This document shows positions 22,028 through 34,533 of a stretch of DNA of 64,000 bases, piece after piece; the stretch's first letter is position 1, and each line of letters starts with the position of its first letter. Both the position numbers and the translations under genes were made by a program. Origin of the DNA: Adineta steineri (taxonomy: Eukaryota; Rotifera; Eurotatoria; Adinetida; Adinetidae); the NCBI GenBank assembly GCA_905250115.1, contig CAJNOI010000198.1:46767-110766 (forward strand). Direction: 5' to 3'. The notes beneath the pieces are model-generated. The model searched no databases. It worked only from the letters and a program-made list of their open reading frames with translations, and was not told the origin of the DNA.

Positions 22028-25000
22028 TTATAAATTAGAAGCACATTGAGGATTACATGTATTAATACAATGATTCGGATATTTTTCATTAAAAATGTTA
22101 CAAAACCCATATCCTTGTTGCATTAAACAATCTTTTCGATCATCATAACATTTTTCACTTCGAGAAAATATAATATTATTTTGATATGGTGTCGTTGATG
22201 AACTTGAACTTGTTGTTGTTGTTATATAAGTCGTATAATTTTGTTCGTCATATGTTGCTGTATCACTATCATTATCATTATTTACTGTAACAGGTATATT
22301 TATATCATTTAAATTTTTTGTAGTTCCACATTGACCACATGAACGTTGACATGCTTCAAGCACCGGAATATAATTCTTGTCAACAAGTATTGTAAAACGA
22401 TTATCACAATATTCACGATGCGTTTGATACATTGTACAATATGTAGTTTTATCATAACATGTATTACCTATAAAATTTATAATGTATTTTCTTTAGTTGA
22501 ATAAAACAACATACATTTATAAACATTTTCAGTTTGTTCACATCGTTCAGTTGCTGAACATGGATTACTTGCACATAGATCTGTATACTGAAAAATAAGA
22601 TTATAATTAATAAGAAACATAAAAATTCGATCGAAAAAAGTTTACCTGACAACGATCACCCGTTTTTCCTGTCGGACATGTACAAATAAAACTATTTTGA
22701 GTTGCTGTACATATACCACCATTACATGATGTTGATGTACAAATTGTTGCTATAAATTAAAAATATAATATTTACATTAATAAGAATATTTCTATTACTT
22801 TCACAATTCACTCCGGTGTAACCTTGAAGACAAAAACATTGTGTATATAATGCTCCAGTTACATTATATCGACCAAAACAAGTACCACTATTTGAACATG
22901 GATTCGTTTTTGTACATGGATTTTCTATGAATGAAAAACAAATTGAAATTATTTTTCTTTTCTTTTGATATTATTTTACCATATTGACATGATGGTCCAA
23001 TATATTGTGATGTACACATACACATACTATTAACACATGAACCACCATTATTACATGGTAGTAAACAAGTACCAGGTACTTGTGGAGTCATTAATGTTTC
23101 ACAATACACACCGGTGTATGGAATTTGACAAGTACATGTAAATGAAACACTTGTTGAATTATAATTAGGTTGACAGAGACCACCATTTCGACATAAAGAA
23201 CTTTGACATGGATTACCTAATTCATAGAATTTTTAATGAAAAATCAATGAAATCAAATTCATAATACTTACTATATCCACAAAATGTTCCTGTGTATTGT
23301 GCTGGACAAACACATACACCATTAACACATGGACTTCTAATAATAATATGTAAAAAAACGTTAATATTTATTAATATAGAATTTAATAAATACCCATTCA
23401 TACATAATCCACCACATGGATTAAGTAATGATGTTTCACATTTGGGTCCTGTAAATGTTTGAGTACAAGTACATGTATACCAAGTATGCGTTGTATTCCA
23501 TTGACTTTGACAAACTCCATTATTTAAACATCGAGATGATATACATGGATTACCTAAATATATTATATATTTAAAGCATATTAACTCATTTTAAAATCTT
23601 AGTTTTTTTTTCTTACTTCTTTCACATAAAGCGCCTGTATAATTATTTGAACAAATACATGAATAAGATGTATTTGATCTTCCTAATGCACAATAACCAC
23701 GTGATTGACATGGATTACTTGAACATGGCTCATTTAATCTTTGTAGATTACATTGTGGACCTGAAAAACCTTCACGACATAGACATGTCGCAATTGGAGG
23801 ATCGGTATTTGATGCAACACATGTGCTACCATTTAAACAATAAGATGATGGTGATGATGATGAAATAGTACATGGATTATCTTAATAGATAGAATTACAA
23901 GGTTATAACAATATATACGTATCTATGAAATCTATCTAAGTGACAAGATATAATTTTCATGCTGTTAGATAAACTTCTACAATTATCACTAATAATAATA
24001 TACATACCATATTGACAAAATGTTCCAACTTTATTACCGGAACATGTACATATAGGTCCTGTTGGTTGTTCACTACAAATTTTATTGGATGGACAAAGCA
24101 TATTTGCACATGAACTTATAGCTAAAGAAAAAAACTGTAATATAAAAGAAAAAAAAATATATTTATAATTATTTATCTTACGTGTATCACAATTTTGTCC
24201 ATAAATTCCTGGTGGACATACACATCGATATGCTGACCAATTAGTGCCAGTATTTGTCAGTAATGTTGTACAAGCACCACCATTTTTACAGGGGAAATTA
24301 ACACAAGAATCTCCTAAAGAATTTTCTTCGAATTAATAATTATCTAACAAAAAGAAAAAATAATAACATACGTAAACTACAAGTTGGTCCAGTAAAACCA
24401 GTTGCACATAAACATTCAGCCATTGTTACAGCTATTTGTCTGCATGTCCCACCATTTAGACATGTATTCGATGAACAAACCGTATCTAAATACCATTATC
24501 ATAATTATCAAATACAAAAAACAAAGAAGAAATATAATTTTCATACTCCATTCACAACGTGGTCCGGTAAAACCATTTGGACAAATACATCGAATATTTG
24601 CATTATTATAATCACATGTACCTCCATTTAAACATACATTTGAATTACATGCTAAACCCAAATCTATTTATTAATAAAATAAAAATTCGATTAATTTTTC
24701 TAGCAAAACAATTCATAACATACATATTGAACAATCATAATGTCCAAATCCTGGTTGACATAAACACATAAAATTATTTTGTGGACCCATTGGTACACAA
24801 GTACCTTGATTATAACATGGTTGTTTTTGACAATTATTTACATATTGACATCGATCACCAGTTAAATAATCTGGACAAACACACTGATAACTTACTGGAC
24901 TCTTATTTGGTATAGTTTGACATTTTGCTAAATAATGACAAGGAGAATCTGAACATGATGTTAATGTATCTGCAAAAAAAAACAAAAAATAGGATATTTA

Positions 25001-27503
25001 GTTTTTGATTTTTCAAAATCATATTGAAAATTTACTTGAATTACAAGATTGTCCGATTAAGCCATTGGGACAAATACAATAATAAGATGAATTAGACGTA
25101 GAATAACAAGTACCATTAAATCCACAAGGATTTTGTGAACAAGTACTTAATGAATTTAATGATATTTGACAATTCTGACCAGTAAAACCTTGAGAACATA
25201 CACATCGTAATGTATTATTACCAGATGATGCATCAATATAACAAACACCATTATTTGAACAAGTTGCACTTGTACACATTGATAATACTGTTTCACATCT
25301 TTAAATAATATTAATTATTAAAAGAATAATTTTCGAAGTTTCTTTTAATCTTACCGATCACCAGTTGTACCTGATGGACATTGACAATAAGAAATATTAT
25401 TCATTGGATTTACTGAACATATTCCACCATTCACACAAGGATATGTTGAACATGGCATAACCTGTTGCTCACAATAAACACCAGTTGTACCACTTAAACA
25501 TTTACAAGTAGCAGAACATAATCCTGCAGGACAATTTGTAGTTGATGATACACATTGTGCACCATTTCGACATTGTGAAGATATACAACCGCTTACTAAA
25601 TATTAAAAGAACAAATAGAATAATAAATTATTTGTCTAGCATTCATCAAACTTACTGTATTCACAGCTTGCGCCAACAAAATTAGTTCGACAATTACATC
25701 GATATGTTCCATCTTGTATATTTGTACTTCGAACACATTCACCATCATTTAAACAAGGATTTGGTGTACATATATTTATAATCAATTCACAAAGTAAACC
25801 ACCGTACGGTGGTGAACATTTACATGAATAACCATTTGATGATTTAGAACAAATGCCACGATTTTGACATGGATTACTGAAACATGGATCACCAACAATT
25901 TCACAATTTGTACCTGCTGTTCCATTGGGACATTGACAAGAATAACCACAAACTGAATTCTGACAATTTGTTGATGTTATACAAATACCTTGATTACATG
26001 GATTTGATAAACAACTACTGACTATAAAATAATCAAATAAAATTAAATCTATCATATATGTTTTCTTTTTTCCTATCTTACTTAAATTACAACGAACTCC
26101 AGAATAACCATTAATACATTGACATTGAAAAGCACCATTTGTTAATGTTGTACAATTTCCATTTACACAAGGATTTGATTGACATTGTCCGCCAACATTC
26201 GTCTCACATTGTACACCAAGATAACCATTTACACAAACACAAACTGGTGATCCACATGATGTATCTGTACAGGTAACTGAACAATTACCATTATTACGAC
26301 AATAATCCACACAAGGATTATCTATAATATATATATCTATTAAAAGATTGATATTTAAAAAAAATGAATCATACTTATTTGACAGAATTTTCCTCGATAA
26401 CGACTAGTACATGAACAAACTCCATTTGATAAACAGGTACCACCATTTACACATTGACATGTACCATTCATACTTGCAGATGATGATAAAGTCGTTGTTG
26501 AAACAGGCATTGTTGTTCTTGTTGTAATTGTTGAACCTGAAATACATGATGATGGTGGAAAACAAATACATTGTGCAGAACCCGTTGTAATCTGTTCTAA
26601 ACATGGACATGCTGTTGTTGTACAACTTGTTGTTAAACAACCATCTAAAATAAAGATGAATATTATTATTTAAAATAACAAAAAAAGATATTAATTTACT
26701 TGAAACACAATAAAGAAGATTTACACTAGTTTGAGATACAATACGAAAAAATTGTTGTTGAGGATTGTAAGTAGTTGTAAATATGTATGATCCCATAGAA
26801 AATATAAGATTGAGATTTGACATAAAATTAATATCTTTTGAATCTCCTGTTTCAATATATCGTTCAAATGCAACATAAATATTTTTATCAGTTGTATTAG
26901 TACGAAAAATACAAAAATCTTGTTGACTATCAATTAATGAACTGTTAGATTCTCGAGAATATCTAGAGAGAATATATATATGAAGTAAACTAGAATTTAT
27001 TAGAATAAATAAAAATTACCGATCTTGAACTGTTTGAGTTCCTGGAAAGAACATTGCAATATCTGCATTATTCTAAATTAAAAACATTTTGTTTATTTGA
27101 AATCGATTCATCTAGATAAATTATCTATTAAAATCAGACTACATACCGTAGCTGATGTCGCATCAGACCATCCAATTGCAATATATGTCGATGCAAGATT
27201 AATACTATCGATGACTTTTCCTAATATTCAATGATAAATTAATTAAAAAACATCGATTTACAATAAACTTACCTTCAATTATAAATTGAACAGTATTCGA
27301 AACAAAATTATATCGCCATGAAACAGTGAATGTACCAATATTTGTGTCTTGTATAGGCCACATCCCACCGGAACATTCACCTTGCATTGCTATAATATAA
27401 AAAATCGAATAAAATTATTATCTTTTCAATTCATTTTTATGCTAAACATACGTTCAATAAATTGAATGATTAATAAAGATAATACAGAAAGATAGTATAT
27501 CAT
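22028..27503 (-). CDS. Secreted DOMON - multi-EGF - ShKT protein
   Basis: Twenty-three exons read on the minus strand: 27452-27503, 27273-27389, 27147-27220, 27020-27072, 26700-26962, 26375-26644, 26082-26321, 25656-26021, 25355-25595, 25036-25298, 24724-24969, 24547-24663, 24372-24485, 24182-24313, 24008-24121, 23617-23880, 23394-23553, 23272-23336, 22980-23216, 22805-22924, 22646-22749, 22515-22587, 22028-22467. They total 1,374 residues in one frame. Order: signal peptide (MIYYLSVLSLLIIQFIE); a DOMON-like domain (GTFTVSWRYNF, STYIAIGWSDA, DIAMFFPG); a Thr/Ser linker; roughly 25-30 EGF-like modules (CxNGxCxC...GxxCE), nearly all on phase-1 exons; then two ShKT-like six-cysteine domains. No membrane anchor or GPI signal, so it is probably an extracellular matrix or adhesion protein. 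DOMON domains bind haem or sugar. The acceptor of exon 24547-24663 is ambiguous by 9 nt. Confidence 0.85.
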
Positions 27504-28892
27504 CTGAAAAGATACTATTCTATTTTGATTACGCATTTACAAAAAAAAATAAGCAAGAAAAGAGTCATACAAGGACGATAGGGGTAAGATTTGTCGACAT
27601 GTAAGTTCATCGAACTTGCAAACATTCTACTACCTTTCTATAATAATTCTGCCATTATATTGTTATTATTGAGATGTATTTTATTTTCTTCGATTTATTT
27701 TTTCGTTTTTGTTTTTTATGAAAGAAGTACGAATAATAATTACATCAATAGTCTCATCAAATTCATATTTAACAAAAAAATCGTAGGCGATATTTTGTCA
27801 TACACATAGATTTCAAAAGAACTCAAGGATTGTTTTTGTTCTTTCATCTATCAATTACTATCGATGACGAATATTATGAATACAATAAATTGACTTCTTA
27901 CATTTTTTTTTCTTTTCATATGATGAAATCTATGGTTAAATCTTTAAAGATACAGTCATGATATATTAATTGTAGATTAAAATAAGGTGTCATGAAGTCG
28001 ATTGATATTAATTTAGAGAATATAAAAGTCAATAAAGAAATTACAAAAGCGATTTTAATCAAGTGATTTAAATTATTCTACACAGTATGAAAAACTTTCG
28101 ACATTCAAGAATATATTATGTAGAAAATGAATACCTGATTGTTTAAAATTCATATATAAAATCGTACTTTAGATGTAACATGAATTGATTTTTAAACGTA
28201 TTAATTGTTTTTTTATAGTCTATGTTATGTATTTATTTCTGTTAGAGTCATATTATAAGAAAACAATCTATATATTATTTGTTACTTGTCGTCATTGACT
28301 TTCTAATCTATAGGGTATATATTTTTATTAACAAATAATTGAAAAAAAAGTCAATTACTAATACTCATCTCTTAGAAAATATATATATTACCTGAAAGTA
28401 TATATTATTGTGAGGTGACATAATGATTCTTTTTATAAGCAAATTACTTCAATACAACTTCATGCATTCTTGATAAAAAGAAAATATTATCTTCAACAGT
28501 ATTTTCTAGTTAACTATGGAATTCCCTAAAAATATGTGGAAATATCTCTTTATCGAAAAAAAAATTTATAATTGATAGTCTTACGAAATCTGTATTAACA
28601 ATCGTCTAATATAAACTAGAAGATTCTTATTATGTTTGATGTGTTGAGTGTGAATCTTGATAGTTCTATGTTTTCAGACCTACACTCAAACCCTTCCAAT
28701 CAAAACCATTTAAATCATTCGAAATGTCATTGTATAAAATTGAGATAACAAAATAAAAATTTTTTAGATATTAAAATTGAAATATTATGTAATAAATAGT
28801 ACAAAAAGATAATTTTGTTATCAAGTAGAAATATTTATTAAAGGAGTATTCACAAGTTATTAACTCAACTTAACTGTCAGCTCTTGTCGCAA
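27504..28892. other. Intergenic
   Basis: Probable promoter of the DOMON-EGF gene at its left end. Otherwise AT-rich with no gene, repeat or RNA recognised. A 72-codon plus frame at 27591 has no domain. Confidence 0.55.
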
Positions 28893-29000
28893 TATGTTAC
28901 AAAGAAAGCGAAATTATGCTGATCCATCTGAATATGATGGAAATAACAAACTATTTCGTTTACCAAAAAATGATGTTGATTTAAAAGGAATGATATTTGA
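28893..29000 (+). CDS. Possible first exon of a gene cut by the gap (MLQRKRNYADPSEYDG...)
   Basis: ATG followed by 36 codons of protein-like composition (KLFRLPKNDVDLKGMIFE) up to a GT at 29001; the frame would stop at 29024 if unspliced. It could be the N-terminal exon of the gene whose end lies at 29511-29820, with middle exons in or near the N gap. No domain, so it may also be an isolated relic. Confidence 0.3.
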
Positions 29001-29141
29001 GTATTATTTCCCGACAAAGGGATAGTCCAATATCAATTTTTAAGAAGAAAAACGAAGATATTAATAAGAAAATAATATTTATATGATACCCATGTCACCT
29101 CTTTTTTAAGGACTACGTCATAGTTGTGCGCATTGACTCTT

Positions 29142-29194
29142 TTGCGGGTGTGGGTGTGAATGTGATATAAATATGATACATTTACCCACACAAT
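29142..29194. repeat. Short G-rich inverted-repeat element (copy 5)
   Basis: Left arm GCGGGTGTGGGTGTGAATGTG. The right arm on the other strand reads TTGTGTGGGTAAATGTATC. The centre is AT-rich. Arms are shorter than in other copies. Confidence 0.5.
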
Positions 29195-29214
29195 GAATGG
29201 TATCGAAATACGAA

Positions 29215-29351
29215 TACACGACAATGCGATTATTTCGTCGCAATTGCAAAAAGTTGCGATTATTGTGATGCAGTTCCGCGTAACTGCGTCGCAATTCCAG
29301 AGGCACAATGCGATCGCAGTTACGCCGTAACTGCGTCGCATTTTGATCGTA
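29215..29351. repeat. CG-rich palindromic/tandem patch beside the assembly gap
   Basis: GTAACTGCGTCGCA occurs twice as a direct repeat (about 29280 and 29328). GCGATCGCAGTTACG provides inverted partners, and GTCGCAATTGC and GTTGCGATT are related pieces. The patch is far more CG-rich than its surroundings and runs straight into 100 Ns. It is probably the visible edge of a repeat or hairpin that stopped the assembly. Confidence 0.55.
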
Positions 29352-29451
29352 NNNNNNNNNNNNNNNNNNNNNNNNNNNNNNNNNNNNNNNNNNNNNNNNN
29401 NNNNNNNNNNNNNNNNNNNNNNNNNNNNNNNNNNNNNNNNNNNNNNNNNNN
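29352..29451. other. Assembly gap (100 N)
   Basis: One hundred Ns, probably a placeholder length. The gap interrupts the gene that ends at 29820. Confidence 0.97.
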
Positions 29452-29510
29452 GAAAAATGTTATTTCTTTTTTAAAAATATTATTGTAATTCATTCACTCC
29501 TGTCCTATAG

Positions 29511-29820
29511 GTCCAACAACAGCGGGTGTAACTACTGCAGGTGCATCAACTGAAACTACTATTCCTGTCATGTATCCTCAGGATTTTGTAAGTTTTCAGT
29601 TACATAAGACTTATATTTAACACATGTATAATAGATAAATGCATGTGCACAACCAGTAGCAATTATGAGTGCTGTTATGATGGGTGTTATGGTTCCTATT
29701 CAAGCTTTAGTAATGTATGCTGCTTTCACGAAGTTTTCCAATATCTTTAATCCATTGAAGAAAAAAGCACAGCTGAGACATGCACAACGAATGAGAAAGA
29801 TTAATATTAATCGACGTTGA
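29511..29820 (+). CDS. 3' end of a membrane protein gene truncated by the gap
   Basis: Two exons (29511-29587, 29635-29820) with good splice signals. The first encodes a Thr-rich stretch (TTAGVTTAGASTETT). The second encodes a hydrophobic segment (VAIMSAVMMGVMVPIQALVM) followed by a strongly basic tail (KKKAQLRHAQRMRK) and a stop. This looks like a C-terminal single-pass anchor with a short cytosolic tail. The incoming phase shows that at least one more exon lies upstream, in or beyond the gap. Family unknown. Confidence 0.55.
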
Positions 29821-30068
29821 ACATTTGTTTTCTTCGGTGAACATTTGACATTTTTCCTTTTGATTTACTATACTTTTTTTTAACGACATATTTATCTTTA
29901 TTTAATTTCGCTTATTTTTATTTTATTTTTTTGAATTAAATTTTGTTTTTTATTTTCTATTTTCTTTTTTTGAGTTAAATCTTCGTTTTCATTTTCTATT
30001 TTATTAAAAGGTTGCATTCTATATATTTTCATACTTGAATATCAAGCAAAAATAATAAAAAACAAATA

Positions 30069-30132
30069 GGGGATACCCGCGATTGAACCAGGGACCTCTC
30101 GATCTGCAGCCGAATGCTTTACCACTAACAAG
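30069..30132 (-). pseudogene. tRNA-Cys (GCA) pseudogene lacking its 5' end
   Basis: The strand carries AGTGGTAAAGC, an intact anticodon arm TTCGGCTGCAGATCGAG (anticodon GCA), GAGGTCC and a 3' half ending GGGTATCCCC. The expected 5' acceptor strand GGGGATA is absent: the bases upstream of the D-arm (CTTTCTCTTG) do not pair with TATCCCC. The T-stem also has a mismatch at its innermost pair. It is a decayed or 5'-truncated tRNA gene, unlikely to be functional. Confidence 0.75.
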
Positions 30133-30458
30133 AGAAAGTCCTGGAGTGATGACCCGAGTTGAAGCCTGATATTGTGTGGGTTTGCTACACCAAGTACCCT
30201 GATGTCAACGATGAAGCAATTACCAGCTGAGGTCGATCCAGCAAAAAGTGGTACTTAGACAGTATGGGACAAAGACAAAACGTACTAGATGTCCCGAACA
30301 TCTGGTAATTTGTCCAGGTGTTCGGATTCGACTTTTTTTCTACCATTTTTACCGGGAGTCCGTAAAGCATGTTAGTCAGGGGACCATAGCTTAAAAAAAT
30401 ACAGGTAAATCGGAACGAAATGCTGAGCAGTATGTAAAATATTTTCAAGAAATCGGGT

Positions 30459-30530
30459 GACGGTATGGCTGTGGATGTGTCCTATGAGGGAAGAATGACA
30501 TATACACTCACACCCACACCCACCCTCAAG
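30459..30530. repeat. Short G-rich inverted-repeat element (copy 6)
   Basis: The left arm GGTATGGCTGTGGATGTG faces a right arm that on the other strand reads CTTGAGGGTGGGTGTGGG, then TGTGAGTG. The right arm is the best match to the inferred family end. Confidence 0.55.
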
Positions 30531-30786
30531 AATAATTGAAAAAGAAAATAGAATTTATATTATTGAAATTAAAAAGAGACAAGTGAGAGTGTGAATCAGT
30601 ATTCTATTCACTCTAGATATATACTTGAGAGTGGATGATATAGGTCTTGTATCTATCAGCCACACCCAGTTATTTTTTTCGACGATGTCAAATGATCTTT
30701 TTTAATAGGGACACATGTGTGTTTGTTTAACGATATTTTTGTTTTTCGCACAGATATGGGAACAAGAACGACTTAGAAATCTTCTA

Positions 30787-30837
30787 GATGGGTATGTGGG
30801 TGTAGATGTTATAAGAAGTGAATACTCACACCCAAGT
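30787..30837. repeat. Short G-rich inverted-repeat element (copy 7)
   Basis: Left arm ATGGGTATGTGGGTGTAG; right arm on the other strand TTGGGTGTGAGTATTC. A degenerate copy. Confidence 0.4.
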
Positions 30838-31117
30838 AACATCAACGAACTCCACATTTAGTTTACTTAAATGATGAAAGAATAATTTTCTACTTTATGT
30901 CCTTAGCATATTTTGATTAATTTCTATAACAATATTTGATATCGATCTTCTACTATCTAAATATCATGTACTTATAATATTTTGTTTTTAATATTCTCTA
31001 AATGTCTATTTATAAGATACTATAGAAAGAAAAAGTTAACCATTTCATGGTATATAATAAAGGAAAAAATTTCTAAAAAAATATATATTTATATATTCTT
31101 CATCAATATTTTCTTAA

Positions 31118-32860
31118 TCAACTATCATAATTAGTTAATTGTTTTTCAATTAAACATCGATCAAGTAACCATGATCGATCTGGTTCTGATTCAGGTGTTA
31201 TAACACACATAAATAATTGTTGAGAATGACGATGTCTCATAAATAAACATATAGGTGTAAATGGTACAAATGTTTCATGATCAGATTTTGCTGATATATA
31301 ATCACATAATTTATTATACAATTCAGGATAATGTTGTTCAATTTCGATTCCACGTTGACGTAATTCAACTTGTAATTTAGCAAAAAATACTTGACGCATA
31401 TGATGATCATCATTAATAGCATCATCATAATTCAATGATGTTAAATATAAAGTTGGATATGTATTCGACGAATATATATTTGATGGTGAAATTTCGGGTA
31501 ATTTATGAACAATTGATCGACTAACATATGTATTAGGTTGAATATCTATTAAATATAGAATAAATTTATATTTTTGATTTTGCTATTGACTTACTTTTAT
31601 CTGCATCAACACGTATAGTAACATGACAAACAAATTCTTTACTTGGATCATAATTCATACAAAGTTCTTTTAAATGATTATATTCTGTTAAACGAAGATT
31701 TTCTATAGCACGATCTGTTTTACTATCATTTAATGACCAATAAATAGCAATTAAACGTGTATTTTCAATTGTATTTGAATGTACATAATCATCAGCTTCT
31801 TTCATATTATCAAAATAAAGTAATGTAGCACCACGTCCAGATGATAAATATCCACTTGATGCTAATGTACTTAAACGTTTTAATAAATGAATATTACTTT
31901 TCATTAAATGTAATATATGACCACAACATGAATAAGAATTTGCTAGAATACATTGACGTTTATGTATTGGCCAATCAGATTTTTGACATGCTTTACTACA
32001 ATAGATTTGTTCACAATAGGAACATGAAATTGCTGAACGTTGTTTATTTGTTGAAGATGTTAATTGTATAAGTCTTGAACAAGTTGTACAATGTTGAAGC
32101 TAAAAACAAGTCAAAAAAATAAGATAATTATAAATTTAGAAGATAATAATACTTGTTCAGTTTCAAGATTAAAATGTACACGAGGTCGAGGATTTTTCAA
32201 TAATGTATTAGATTTTTGTTTAGATATTTCATTATTTTGTACAAAACTAACAGCATAATTTGTTTGATCAGGCATTTCATTCTTATCATCAGTAGCTAAA
32301 TTAATTGATAATGGTATTGAAGATGTTCGTCGTTGTAAAACTGGATATGCATGTTCAACATAAGTCTTTTTAATAGGTATGCAACGATCAGGCAATGGAT
32401 TATGAAGCCATTTATCAAAACGAGAAACAAGTGCTTGTACTTGTTTATTTAACGAAGACCAATCAATTAAATCTTCCAATTCATCATCTTCATCAAATAA
32501 TTCCGATTTATCCGAATCACTTTCAACAGCTATTGTCAATGATGATACTGGTTTAGTTATTAACTGTTCTGAACCAGATGTATAATAGGCACTATCATCT
32601 TTATTTAATGTTGAACTATTATTACTACCACCTAATATCGTACTAGTTGTAGTAAAACTTGCATAACCATCATCTGTATCACCGGCATTATGAGGATAAT
32701 GACGATGATAATAATCATATTTTTTCTGTTTACTATTCTTTGGTGAATTATTCGTTGAACTTCCACTACTACATGTTGATGATGTATATGTAGATAATTT
32801 CCGTACTTTAGATTGTTTGATTAAAGGATACGATTGCCAAGTATCATCTGTAGGAATCAT
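31118..32860 (-). CDS. MYND-like zinc-finger protein, possibly related to apical junction component AJM1
   Basis: Three exons (32153-32860, 31595-32099, 31118-31545) give 546 residues. The first ~235 are Ser/Thr/Asn-rich and probably disordered, with an acidic patch (LFDEDDELEDLIDW). Exon 2 opens with a zinc finger of MYND type: CTTCSRL, then CSYCEQIYCSKACQKSDW, ending HKRQC. The C-terminal ~280 residues look globular (GRGATLLYFDNMKEADDYV, AKLQVELRQRGIEIEQHYPE, RSWLLDRCLIEKQL). From memory, the combination of a disordered N-terminus, this zinc finger and a domain with VELRxRG resembles the AJM1 (apical junction component 1) family. I hold that at moderate confidence; a MYND protein of another family is possible. 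No SET domain. Confidence 0.7.
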
Positions 32861-34533
32861 TAAGAAAATTTTATCTGAAACAACAATAAAAAAAATAAAG
32901 AAACGTCAAAAAAACGTTGTAAATTTCTACTCAATCATCTTTTTTATGTAACTACAAAATCAAGCAACCGCCATAAGCTTTTTTTTTAGTATTTACAAGA
33001 CCGGTATGAATTGAATTATATAAAAGAAAACATCCTTGGATAGACGCATGGATGTCAAATAAAATACTTGCCATTTTAGAAAAACAAAACAAAAAATAGT
33101 TAATGATTATAAATGGGCAGAAAAATGAATCTATAGGAAGATCTATAAATGATTATTGACATAAAAAAATTCTTCTACAAGTGTTGGTTACCTTGTATTT
33201 AGAAGAAGAAGAAGAAGAAAAAACCCGTAATGTCATTTTAGTGAATTTATTCTTTTTACTTTTTCTCTCTTTCATTCTTTTAATAAAAGAATTGACTGCT
33301 ATTTGCGTGTAAAGATGTAAGCGTGTACATGTCAAAAAAAGAGAGAAAGGATGAAGTTTGAATTTGCTTTAACCGTACAATTAAATTTAAGGTATCCATA
33401 ACGTACTTTTTCAAGAGTGAGTGAATAGACAAGAAGTTCTTTCCTTCAGGCACAACATACATTTGAACGTGATAATGGATGACCAAGCAATTTAATAATC
33501 AAAAGTGTTTGTGTTTGAATCAAAGTATGACACAAAAAAAAGAAAGTTTTCAGTACACATTATTATTTTACTACTTGAATAGAATGCTTAAAAGAAAAAA
33601 AATCGAATGTAATATACAATTTTTAATATATATTTAATTAACATTTATTTTTTTGTTACTCTATTACGTCACTAAGAAGAATTCTGATAATCATACATTT
33701 TTCTTCTTTTTTTTTTGTGTGTTATTTCTAATGAGCATAATCATCTTGAAAGAAGTAGATGGCAATCACGCGAACAGTGACCGACGGCTCTTCTTATTGT
33801 TCATTATCAAAGAAAGTGATCTGATTACACAATAATAACAAAGGACAGTTATTATAGCTATATACATCTAATGAAATGAAACAAAAATGTCATGATGTAA
33901 TCGAAAATTTTCTCTCTCCCTCTCGCTTCTTTGCTTGTTCATCATAACAACACAACAATAATAATAATAATAATAATAAAACGTACAATTATATACGAAG
34001 ACCTTGAAAGATAAACAAGAGAACTTTTTTTTTCTCGTATAAATTGACATAAATTATATATACGTCTCAAATGTAAATATATCATACTTGTAGTTAAAGC
34101 AAAAAAAAAGCTGATTATGAAATGTGTTTGTATTGCTGTAAGGGTCAGTTTACTTTATCTCGTTATCCATTCGAGAGAGAGAGAAGAGTGTATCCAAAAA
34201 AAGAAGCTTGCTTTTATCATAAAGTATTACAACAGAAAACAAAACAACATCGAAGAGTGATTATGTTTGTAATGATAATGTAAACTGAGAAGAACAAAAG
34301 ATCTCTGCTTGACCATAGGTCGATTATCAACAAATTACATCGAACAGTATAGAGAAAAGATACAGCTACATAACAGAATTGATTGTCCATCATTACGATG
34401 AGTATTACGTTATCACAGCATAGCAGGAGAAAAAAAAGATACGAAGGATATTTTCTTATATTCTCTCTATTAATCATTTTGCTATAACAAAGAAGTTCGA
34501 GTTCATTTGAAGATTGTCATTGTAGTAAAAAAC
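32861..34533. other. Intergenic with a (TAA)n microsatellite
   Basis: Divergent promoter region between the MYND gene (-) and the Kunitz gene (+). It contains a TAA/AAT run at about 33957-33979 and an AGA run near 33203-33220. Short open frames here are low in complexity and unsupported. Confidence 0.6.

Larger units (their letters stand above)
30133..31117. other. Intergenic with two hairpin elements
   Basis: Sequence at 30140-30455 is less AT-rich than usual and may be an unrecognised repeat body adjacent to the tRNA relic. An 87-codon minus frame there has no domain. Hairpin copies 6 and 7 lie at 30459 and 30787. Confidence 0.45.

Noticed and set aside
30185-30448. 87-codon minus frame beside the tRNA relic
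   Set aside because: No domain and no splice partners; more likely part of a repeat body.
33957-33979. TAA/AAT run considered as a possible CRISPR-like or satellite repeat
   Set aside because: A simple microsatellite of about 23 bp; no spacers or longer unit.
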